A stretch of DNA of 64,000 bases from Seriola aureovittata (lineage: Eukaryota; Chordata; Actinopteri; Carangiformes; Carangidae): NCBI RefSeq assembly GCF_021018895.1, contig NC_079382.1:15791501-15855500 (forward strand), in the 5' to 3' direction. Both the position numbers and the translations under genes were made by a program. Position 1 is the first letter of the stretch, and the number at the start of each line of letters is the position of its first letter. Shown one piece after another: positions 38,191 to 46,744 of this stretch. The notes under the pieces were generated by a model. The model was not told the DNA's origin. It worked only from the letters and a program-made list of their open reading frames with translations, and did not search any database.

Positions 38191-39254
38191 GAAGAATGGA
38201 AATAATAACAAGCTTGTATTTCAAACATTATTCATTTAAAAAAGATTAATTCTAGGACCTCAATCTGCTTTATCAATTGATTCCATGGTGTCATGTATGT
38301 AGTTGATATTGTCCAAGTATAAAAACATAAGGAAATATGGGATAGATAACCATCCAACAATAACAGCAAAATATAACAAAGAGCTAAAATGTGAAATGCA
38401 AGGAGAATTTTTTTTTTTTTTTGTCCAGAATGCAACACTACAGCGAGACTGTATTCCCGATCATTTGGTTTGTGTTTGTTTTATTTTGCTTTTGTAGTCC
38501 TGACTCCAAAATTGAGAGATTTTGCTGTAATCTAATTTGTCTAAATGCAGAAGTTCAACCCTTCTAACCTTAATTTTACCCGAGCACGATGACCTTACTT
38601 TGCAAAAAGTTGTCACTCTAAAATGATATTCAGAAACTCAACTAGTTTTTTTTATGTAGCCATACAACCCTGAATATTGAAGCTGATAAGTTGTCAAGGC
38701 CCCGTGGATGCAGCTGCTGAAGTGCTGTCCTCAGTGATACCTCGCCTCATTTAAAAGTGTGATGTGCAGTTGACTCACGTGTGCTTAAAATACAGCACAT
38801 TAGCGTGTCTGCAGTGGGAAAGGTCCTTGTGGAGAGGCTCTATTATTACAGCCGTTATTATACTTCATCAAAATCCAAAGGCCAAACTGGAGATGTTGTT
38901 TCATCCACTCAGGGAGAGAGAATCACCGAGCCTTTGGCCAAAAGGAGGTTAACAAAGACAGGAAGATTAAATAATACATCCATCACATTGTGAGAGGCCG
39001 GGGGCCAAGTTCATGTCAAATCCATAACAAGCAAAGTATCCTCGGCCCAGCTCATTTCCCCACACACACGTCACACTCTGCTGGAAATCTGCGTAGAGGA
39101 TGTATTGATCTTACTGGTGCTTCCTTTCTCACAAGCTCACAAACAGAGCCGCCGTATCACAGGCAGCGCCGCAAAACAAACCCCTCCACCTCCCAGCCCC
39201 ATAAAACAAAATAATAAACTCGCCGCTTGCCAAAATAATCCAAGTACCTTTGTT
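38191..39254. other. Non-coding DNA, nothing specific seen
   Basis: A T-run lies at about 38409-38422. A slightly GC-richer block (about 38990-39200) has no coding signature. Confidence 0.55.
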
Positions 39255-39278
39255 TGTGTGTGTGTGTGTGTGTGTGCG
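39255..39278. repeat. (GT)n microsatellite
   Basis: About 11 GT units followed by GCGCACGC, which extends the alternating purine-pyrimidine run. Confidence 0.9.
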
Positions 39279-40962
39279 CACGCCTTTGTCTGCATGCAGC
39301 CTGTGCTAATGCACTGTTATTTGCTTCCTTTCACTTCAATAGATGAAAATAGCCTGTGGGGTGTATGTGCAGTACGTGGAACTAGAGGTCAGACGAGCCA
39401 GCAAAATGGAGTGACAGGACGTTTTACCTGCTTTTCTTAGTTGATAACAATCAGGAGATCTTCATGTTGTACAGATTAGTTCTATTTTTTCCAAATAAAA
39501 TATTAAAGATCCATTAAGTCCTAAATATCCAGTAAAAATGGCACAAATAACAGGGTATGTTTGTAGAAGTGCTGTCCCATATTTGTATCACTCCATTTCA
39601 CTGTTATTTCCACTAGTGGGGCAAGTGGTTCAATCCTTTAGCCTTCTTAATGGTAGAAAACTACAATGTGTGTATAAAATGGTCATTGTAATTGTCAAAT
39701 AAATGTTAACAGTAAGTTGCAGCCATATGCTACTTTATTTCATTAGTGATTTGTGTTCTGATTATTTTCCCAGTGAATTGTTTGATTTATTACATGTCAC
39801 AAAAATTCAGAAAAATGTTGAACAAGTTCCTAAAACCCGAGGTGATGCCGTATTTCTTCCGTCCGACCAGCAAAAATACCAATATTTCACATAAGTCAAA
39901 TACCAGCAATTATCAATTAAAAGACTAAACTTGTCAGTTCTACAAAGTTCCTCCTGAGATGAAGAAGAATAAATTTCTAACAAGCATCAAATTGAGATAT
40001 TGAAGTAAATTATCAGTACTTAGTAAATACCCTGTTACGCACCACCTCTTATCATTTCCTTTTTTTTTTATCGTTATCAGTGTTATTTTTTAAATTCCAT
40101 TCAGTGTTAATCATCTTGTTTATTAGCCTGTGTAAATTATTAATCATGACACGCACATCCAGTTTTTCATTTATGACATTACTACACCACAGCACTGTCT
40201 CAATATATAGAAACAGGAGCACATCCATTGTAAACAATACAATTTATATCACAATCAAAGCCATAAAAGTTCTTGGAAATGCTTGAGTAAATACTGTGGA
40301 GTAAACTCCCTGCCGTTTTGCTCCATCATCACGTATTTGGCTCCTTGGAAGTGTCAGACTTCCTCTGGCGATTATGAATGTTCTTAGGACGGCATGTTGT
40401 TTACTGCTTTTGATTATTGCCTTGTTTGTCCAGCCTCCAACCGCAGCCACTGATCTCAAGATCACTATCGGAGCATTATTAATGTAGTGTATAGGATCAT
40501 CAACAATGAGACACAGGAAGTGAGACACAATGTCAGAGCAGAGTGCATTAAGTCAGAACGAGTCAGCTGTTTATTCCTTATTTAGGGAGAAGCTTTGACT
40601 GTACAAGTTAAAATGTGAAATGTATCATCACACATCCTCCTCCTCTCACTTAATTATCGTCATCATCATTATCATCATCATCATGACAAGTAGTGATCAC
40701 CAGGACATCAAACCAATAACTGTTTATTCCTCTGCTCTGAATGAGAATTAAGTTTGATAAGATAAACTGACTCCTAGTGGCTCTGAAGAGCCACTGCATC
40801 TGTCGACAGTTAATGCAGCAGTGAGTTACACCGGACACATAGTATCATGCAGGTATAGCTATACCTTTTATATTATACTTTCACTGTTACTGAATCTTTA
40901 TATGTGACCATTTTATTTGATTATTTGACTATTTATGAAAATATTCAATTAGACTGTAGTGT
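39279..40962. other. Non-coding DNA, nothing specific seen
   Basis: AT-rich sequence with a short imperfect (ATC)n repeat at about 40657-40684. No gene is recognised. Confidence 0.55.
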
Positions 40963-41485
40963 ATACAGTAGTAGAAGTAAAAAGTCAACAATTGCATTTA
41001 CTACCGTACTGTATGCAAGTATAATTTTGAGGCACTTTATTAGAGTTTATGTCACTTTATATTTCTACCCCACTTTATCTCAGAGGGAAATACTGCACTT
41101 TTCAGTCTGTTACATTTATTTTACAACTATACTGTAGTTGAATTTTAATAGAGTAAATAAAGTATGATGCATTTTTCTATACTAAGCTGAAACCTTACCG
41201 TACAGTAAATAAAGTAGTTAAAATAAGTTCCACCTCGACCAGCTACAACAATAAAATGCTGTTCATACAATGTAGTAAAGGGATATCCAGTACATAATAA
41301 TCAACAGTATCAAACGGGCTGCTCCAGTTATAGGTTTTACTTACGATGCTTAAAGTGGTTTTGACTGTATTCAGGTTTTGAATGCACGCAGTTACTTGTG
41401 ACGGAGTAGTTTTACACTGAGGTATTAGTATGATGGTGATGAGGTGTTTGCACTTTTATCTCAGGTAAAGATACACACTTGTTTT
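40963..41485 (-). mobile_element. Non-autonomous DNA transposon (MITE), longest copy
   Basis: Begins ACAGTAGTAGAAGTAAAAAG (worn CAGTGGTGG terminus). It then shows in order TATAATTTTGAGGCACTTTA, CAGAGGGAAATACTGCAC, CACCTCGACCAGCTACAACA and GTTACTTGTGACGGAGTAG, the layout of an abundant teleost MITE. It is about 520 bp, non-coding and in the opposite orientation to the copy at 4113. The terminus near 41485 is worn. Assignment to hAT is an inference from the CAG-type end. Confidence 0.7.
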
Positions 41486-41839
41486 TTTTTAATCCACCTA
41501 CAGTAAACATAATGAAACTCCTTTATTCTTCATGAAAAAGAAAAGTATCTTCTGTGACTAACTGTGGTTTTAATGAGACACAAATGGCACATGAAAGAGT
41601 TTCGATGTTCGATGGTGTGAAACATCAATGAGCTTTGGTCATATTTCTGATACGTTATGAAGGAGATGTCAGAACCTCTGTATGAGCGTTTTTTTTTTTT
41701 TTTTGTTGAGAAAACACTATTGATTACAATCGCAGAGAGCTCCTGAAACACGACTCCGGGAGCAGCGGAGAGGAAAGGAGAGAGATTTAAAGGGTGAGTA
41801 AAAGTGTATGCTGACTGGGTGACTTTTTGCTCTCACTCA
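41486..41839. other. Non-coding DNA, nothing specific seen
   Basis: AT-rich sequence with a T-run near 41690-41704. No gene is recognised. Confidence 0.6.
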
Positions 41840-41863
41840 CTCTCTCTCTCTCTCTCTCTCTCT
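41840..41863. repeat. (CT)n microsatellite
   Basis: About 12 CT units, preceded by CTCACTCAC. Confidence 0.9.
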
Positions 41864-42959
41864 GCACAGTTCTCTCTGTGACACCTGACTGCAGCGCTGG
41901 CTGGTGCCTTTTAAACTCTTCTGCAGAAAAAACACTTTTCATTTCAGGTGTTGAGTGAAATTCACATCCCACCGGGCACTTGAACATTAAGTTTAAGCAT
42001 GCCAAAAATACACGAGGAGTCACTGAGGAATTTAAGAATTACTTTTTTCTGCATTCCTGAAAACAGAAAAGCATATCTAATGCAGATGCAAATCCATTTG
42101 TTTGCCAACAGCATCGTTTTGACAGCTTAACAGCAGCCAGCTTCGGCTCTCACTCAACCTTTCCACCTCTTTCCCTCTGAGCTCGTCCAAATGTGCTCGT
42201 AGCCATCGCCAAGGCGAAGCCCCCCCAGCGCTGCAGAAGGTCAAGGCAGCTGTGTGTGGCCCTCTGTCCTTGCTGGGCTCACCAACTGGTTAATTAGCCT
42301 GCCACATGGGGCAGGAGGTGGGCAGGCAGGGGGTTATGGGAAGAGACGGCTGGGAATGTTGCTATTGGTTGTAAATCAGTGCAGCTAGTTTAATAGTTTA
42401 GTAGTAGTTTTTATTTTAGTTTACTTAAGTTAAATGGGTTTTGTTGAAAGGTACAATTTTACATATTTATTAGTCCTATGTTAAAGCAGCTATAATCCTT
42501 AATCTTATAGTCAGACCACAGCCAATTTTACAATACTGTTTATATCTGGGATTTGTTCGCTATAACCTAAATTGCATTTACACTGTCTAGTTATATTTTG
42601 TATAAATGTCTGCGTTGTCAGTGGGGCAGTCCTCCATTCTCATACTAGATTCATGCTGTGCACCTGCGCAAGGGGTTGTGCAGGAACGGATGCAACAACA
42701 TTGCCTTTATCTTAACAACATGATGTGATGAATCTTTTCAGCCCCACAGTCTGAGTACAATGTAAACACATACAGCAGTTGCCCGTCTTCTTCGTTGGTA
42801 TTTCTGACAGAGCAGCCTCTGAAAACGTCGATAAATGTGTCATTTCGTGCAGAGCTCAGTGACTTTTATTATTAAGATGTGGGTTACAACCAGTAACCAC
42901 AGGTGTCACAAAATCAAGTGGAAGTGAAATCCACAGATTTTGTCCGTTTAAAATGTGTC
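41864..42959. other. Non-coding DNA; GC-richer block at 42.16-42.36 kb
   Basis: About 42160-42360 is GC-rich and repeat-free, with GGTTAATTAGCC containing a TTAATTA homeodomain-type core. It is a candidate enhancer-like element. No gene is recognised. Confidence 0.45.
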
Positions 42960-43160
42960 TAGATGCAGATCTTGTGGAGTCCTGCTGCCTTGTGCCTTAC
43001 GGGCCTCAAGTGATGTCACCTGAGAGGAAGTGAGCTCACTAGACCTCCATAGCCCGCTCCTCATCTCAGCTTGAGTCTAGCAGTTTGAGGCTACATTAGA
43101 TGCATTGCGGGTAATGTAGGCACCAGGTTTTGACAAGGAAGGAGAATGGAATTATACAGA
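42960..43160 (+). repeat. Probable dispersed teleost repeat
   Basis: The run GTGATGTCACCTGAGAGG, AAGTGAGCTCACTAGACC, CTCATCTCAGCTTGAG and GCATTGCGGGTAATGTAGGC has the wording of an interspersed fish repeat I have seen upstream of other elements. The family is not named and no second copy lies in the window. Confidence 0.35.
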
Positions 43161-43406
43161 GTACAACGTTTAATCGCTGGAGTACTCGTTTAAATGTCAT
43201 TGTTTAAAGGCAAAGCCACTGTGGTTTATAGTAATTATAGCGCAGCATCTCTCTGGGTTGCATGAGTTGACAGTGCGTCATAGTTATTCTAAATCACTGC
43301 AAGCCACAGCCTCGGGTGGCTTGTTGCCTAAATGAAAACAGAGTAGTGAGTTACTTGCTGTCCTAATGAGCTCTAATAAAAAGATTTTTTTTTAAATTAG
43401 GACCTG

Positions 43407-43513
43407 TGGTGGAAATCTGAAAATGAACAGTTGACAAAATGATCAAGTTGTCTTTATGTATTTTAATAAGAGCTTTGCAAAGGATCAGTGTGCAGTCACA
43501 CAGAGACTGATAT
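43407..43513 (-). repeat. 3' LTR remnant of the ERV-like element
   Basis: Bases 43407-43505 match 45931-46029 with four mismatches. Relative to the 5' copy an 11-base segment (46030-46040) is missing before the shared ACTGATAT. Beyond 43513 the match stops and pol sequence begins, so only the terminal roughly 107 bases (R/U5 side) survive. Confidence 0.85.
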
Positions 43514-43518
43514 ATACT

Positions 43519-43725
43519 GGGGAAAATTGGTGTGTGCACAGGAGAATTTTCACAGGGAATTATTACAACTGCCTTCAATAAAGCATTAAAGACTGGCGTA
43601 ATGCCCTCAAAAGCTTCCTTTTTGAATGGACATTGTGGTTGGCAGGGCCTGTAATGGGACTTTGATGTTATCACAATTGGTTGCATGCTTTTAATTAAAC
43701 CAACATCATGTTTGACTTGGGCCCA
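43519..43725 (-). pseudogene. pol remnant: reverse transcriptase N-terminal part
   Basis: An open stretch of 69 codons runs from a tryptophan in the pol linker into the start of a retroviral reverse transcriptase. It shows the Pro-Phe-Lys-Lys-Glu-Ala segment, Gly-Ile-Thr-Pro, a Leu-Leu-x-Ala-x-Val-Ile-x-Pro-Cys turn and Ser-Pro-x-x-Thr-Pro-Ile-x-Pro, all in the spacing known for class I retroviral RT. It stops just before the residues that would lead to the finger and palm; the catalytic YxDD motif is absent because the rest of the gene is deleted. A frameshift near 43735 separates it from the upstream linker. It cannot make an active enzyme. Confidence 0.8.
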
Positions 43726-44002
43726 GAGTCCTTGGGACTTCCTGTAAGGCTTCACATGTTTTATTTAGATGGGCAGATGTGTGTAGTGTGTCTGGAACCA
43801 GTTGAACAGACCCGAGTGCGTGGGCAACAAAGGTGTGTTTCTGTCGATAAACCTTTAAAACAAGATTATATTGAACATAAGGATCAGATGTTGACTCCCA
43901 TATTTTTGCATTGACACATTTTCTCACCCACGGACCCAAATCTTGCCGTCTTCCTTTTCTGTGTTTGGCAAGGGACACGTGTGGGTATGAACCAGGAACG
44001 TC
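43726..44002 (-). pseudogene. pol remnant: protease-to-RT linker (probable)
   Basis: A minus-strand open stretch between the protease remnant and the RT start, ending in Glu-Ala-Leu-Gln-Glu-Val-Pro just before the frame changes to the RT frame near 43735. Its position and the conserved-looking Val-Pro-x-x-Leu-Trp junction fit the pol linker. The frame extends to 44170, but the part beyond 44002 may not be element coding sequence. It contains no catalytic motif. Confidence 0.5.
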
Positions 44003-44236
44003 AAACAGAGAAACAGAATCCGAATCACTGAAAGAGTAATATGGTGAAAATTCATCACTTGGCTTTGGTTTTGTTTGTATGGGGAAAATTACTGAAACGG
44101 CACATCTGTGTTTGTTCCAAAACATGTAACTTAATATTAGCTTTCTTCCAGAAAACTTGCTTTGAACCATCGTTTCTCAAAGTCTGCAGCTCTCCCTTGT
44201 GTGTGTGCAGTGCAGTGTAGGTCTTGTGGTTTCATG

Positions 44237-44238
<2 letters not shown>

Positions 44239-44290
<52 letters not shown>
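44239..44290. repeat. (GT)n microsatellite inside the ERV-like element
   Basis: About 26 GT units between the protease remnant and the pol linker. No intact copy of such an element would have it in a coding stretch, so it expanded, or was inserted, after the element decayed. Confidence 0.95.
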
Positions 44291-44294
<4 letters not shown>

Positions 44295-44399
44295 TTTCTC
44301 AACGACAGCAGGAGTTACGGAGGTCACAGCTGATGTGCAGAGCTTCCATTCATACACATAAAGCAGCGTGTCAGGTGGTATTTCACAGTGTCAGGGAAC

Positions 44400-44690
44400 A
44401 CAAGTTCACTTGTTCAAGTAACAATAACCCCCTCTGGTTTTGAAACAAGACAAATACCCAATGAACACATTACATCCCTTCCCATCAAATTAAGTGGGCA
44501 ACAGTCTGACAGCAAAAATTTATGTTTAAATTTGCCTGTGACATCATCAGTGCATGATAATGGAGTTGTGTATTTTTCTGGAACTCACGTATCTTCCACT
44601 CATCTTTGGAGGTGTTGGAAAAGTGTCAGCTTTAATAACAGAGTGTATTGCACCAGAATCAAGAAGAAATGTTACACATTTGCCGTGTGT
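44400..44690 (-). pseudogene. Retroviral-type aspartic protease remnant
   Basis: The minus strand encodes Leu-Leu-Asp-Ser-Gly-Ala (DSG codons at 44660-44652), the catalytic motif of retropepsins, preceded by Val-Thr-Phe. About 60 codons later, in a different frame, comes Pro-Leu-Asn-Leu-Met-Gly-Arg-Asp (GRD at 44482-44474), which matches the helix before the C-terminus of these proteases. The spacing is that of a whole protease domain. The first frame closes with stop codons near 44550, so at least one frameshift splits the domain. In the living family the enzyme cuts Gag and Gag-Pol during particle maturation; this copy is inactive. Confidence 0.8.
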
Positions 44691-44940
44691 GTGTGTGCGT
44701 GTGCGTGCGTGCGCATGCCTGTATAACTATCATCTGAGTATTTAGTGTATGTGCTTATTGGCTGTGTGTTCACTGTCTCCTGTTTCTTCTCTAACTGAGC
44801 TATGGCATCATCAGTCCGTGTGTGTGCGAGTGTGAGGTGCAATCACCAGTCTGATGTGTAGGTTGTCTCTCATCGTGCGTCAGTGTGGTCAGAGTTAAAG
44901 GTGCTGATTCCTCTGATCCCTCCTGAGCTGCCGCCCCGAG

Positions 44941-45608
44941 TCAATCAGCCTTGTACGTTGGATTTTTCTTTGGGCAGTTTCTGGCTCGATGTCCTCTTTC
45001 GACAGAGTGGAAACAAACATCTGGATCAGTTGTGCGTCGGCCCCCACGGCCACCTCTGAATCTGCCACGGCCACGCCGCGCCCTCTGGCATGTTCTTGGA
45101 ACAAAGTCAACATAGCCATTTGCAGATCTCTCTCTCTGTTTTCTCCTTTCCTCTTCTGGCCCTCTCTGAGGGTTTTTGCAGCATGCACAGCGTGTGCCTC
45201 GATGAGGTTTAACTTGCCTCAGTCCCAAGTGATGCACGTACGCTTCACTATGCTGGAAATCTCTGGTTTCAGTCCATTCAGGAAGCTGTCTCTCAGATGA
45301 GCTTCCCATGCTATAACAGCATTATCATTTGGGTCAGCTGGAGGTGTCAGCCCACAGTGTGTATTGTGGACTTCTGTCAGACGAGTGAGATAGTTGTTAA
45401 CGCTCTCATCGTCTTCTTGTTTACACAAGGAGATTTTGCACATGTCTTTTCTCACAGGGAATGCTGTTTCGATGCGTTCACATAGATCTGCGATGTGTCC
45501 TCTGTGGATTGCGTTGTCATTATGAGCCCAGTCGGCGTTATCCAGTCTCACCTCGTTCTCTGGATATCCCGCTGAGACTTTGGCCCAATTATTGCCCATT
45601 TTTACCAT
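44941..45608 (-). pseudogene. gag remnant (capsid region plus zinc knuckle)
   Basis: The frame from the ATG at 45608 holds a retroviral capsid-like stretch with a conserved-looking Asp-Glu-Ser-Val-x-x-Tyr-Leu-x-Arg-Leu-x-Glu segment and a Leu-Lys-Pro-Glu-Ile segment. It ends at a TGA near 45221, after which homologous sequence continues in the same frame; a shift near 45120 then moves to the frame with an Arg/Gly-rich tract and a nucleocapsid zinc knuckle (45015-44974). The knuckle has Cys, then Ser where the second Cys of CX2CX4HX4C should be, then His and Cys, so metal binding is probably lost. Gag would form the particle core; this copy is broken. The matrix region upstream is not clear. 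Confidence 0.8.
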
Positions 45609-45930
45609 CAGGAGTCGTCTCGGTTCAGAAGCTGTTGGGCAGAACTCTCTACAGAACAGTCAGTTCAGCGGCAAATTTCGTAGCACCTCCATCTGATGGT
45701 GATGGGAGGTGTTTTTCTTCTCCTTTTCTTTTTTAGAAATTAATTTCAAGATTCTCACCAGTTAGGATCTTTGATCGCGGCGCTCAGTAAGTCTGGCCTC
45801 GGGTCTTAGGTCCTCCGTCTCACCCGTCTTTGTGGGGAGGTTGAGGCTGAAGATTTTGCTTTAGGATCGCAAGTCCCCTTTGACTCCGAGTCCAGACACC
45901 CTCAGTCGAGCGATCCCACTTCTGAGTTTA
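45609..45930 (-). other. Leader region of the ERV-like element
   Basis: Lies between the 5' LTR and gag on the minus strand, where the tRNA primer-binding site should follow the LTR directly. The bases after the LTR (TAAACTCAGAAGTGGGATCG) do not match a tRNA 3' end that I can name, so the primer tRNA is unresolved. No long frame is present. Confidence 0.5.
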
Positions 45931-46122
45931 TGGTGGAAATCTGAAAATGAACAGTTGACAAAATAATCAAGTTGTCTTTATATATTTTAATAAGAGCTTT
46001 GCAAAGCATCAGTGTACAGTCACACAGAGTGCAATTGCAGACTGATATCAAACAAAGAGTGTACATGAACTCTATAGAAGGAGGCAGGGTCAGGATGTGT
46101 GTGTGAACAATTCTGGGTGTCA
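45931..46122 (-). repeat. 5' LTR of the ERV-like element
   Basis: It shares 99 bases with the 3' remnant. On the minus strand it would start TGACACCC and end TTTCCACCA, giving TG...CA ends and a length of 192 bases. An ATTAAA polyadenylation-type signal and an A/T-rich TATATAAAG lie in the shared part. The outer boundary rests only on the TG terminus and a four-of-five target-site match; the LTR may in fact extend further toward 46320. Confidence 0.6.
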
Positions 46123-46127
46123 TCCTG

Positions 46128-46382
46128 ACTGTCTAATTACCAAGAAGCAGGTGTGTGTTCAAGGACAAACTACTCCTTAGTTTGTACTGGACAGTACCAG
46201 ATAAGGAGCATACATGTGAGAACAGATTCATATTCAGGGATTTACAAAGCCAGGTCACACAAAGTTCAAACCAGGTTATACAAAGTGCAGAATATAATTT
46301 TTCTATTACGGACCCATATAGCATTGGTGACCACCACCACTAACACCATTTCCACCACCCATTCTCTTCTTCTCCTGCGCAT

Positions 46383-46384
<2 letters not shown>
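46128..46384. other. Flank of the ERV-like element
   Basis: No gene is seen. This could be host DNA or, if the LTR is longer than called, its U3 part. Confidence 0.4.
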
Positions 46385-46440
<56 letters not shown>

Positions 46441-46455
46441 ACGCACACACACACC
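46385..46455. repeat. (CA)n microsatellite, compound
   Basis: About 24 CA units, then CGCACACAGACG and a further short CA run. It is complementary to the GT tract at 46691. Confidence 0.95.
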
Positions 46456-46690
46456 CTCTGTACTTCACTGCATCTGCTGCAGCAGAATCCCATCGGCTAT
46501 CTGGTTACAGCCCGCCTGGCCAGGGTCTTGCATTAGTGGCGTAGGAGAGCTGTGAACAGGGAGTATCAGATGCTGTAATATGGAAATTCCTCTGTAATGC
46601 AGAGGCTGCGGGATTGTGCGATTACTTAATTCATTTAGCTGAGTAAATGTTACTGGTCTGCCAAAGCACAGAGGGGATGTGGAGTTAGCG

Positions 46691-46698
46691 TGTGTGTG

Positions 46699-46741
<43 letters not shown>
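46691..46741. repeat. (GT)n microsatellite
   Basis: About 24 GT units with one TTTCT interruption near the start. It lies about 240 bases from the CA tract at 46385, in inverted arrangement. Confidence 0.95.

Positions 46742-46744
<3 letters not shown>

Larger units (their letters stand above)
43402..46127 (-). mobile_element. Internally deleted endogenous retrovirus-like LTR element
   Basis: Read on the minus strand the order is LTR, gag, protease, pol linker, start of reverse transcriptase, LTR, which is that of a retrovirus or retrovirus-like retrotransposon. The LTR copies share 99 bases with four mismatches. Candidate LTR ends are TG...CA. The five bases outside each end (ACCTG at 43402-43406, TCCTG at 46123-46127) differ by one and could be a worn target duplication. 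Most of pol (after the first roughly 40 residues of RT) and any env are missing. Every remaining frame carries stops or frameshifts, so it cannot encode its own proteins. The single zinc knuckle and the RT start are most like class I (gamma/epsilon-like) fish elements, which is an inference. It is an old broken copy. Confidence 0.85.
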
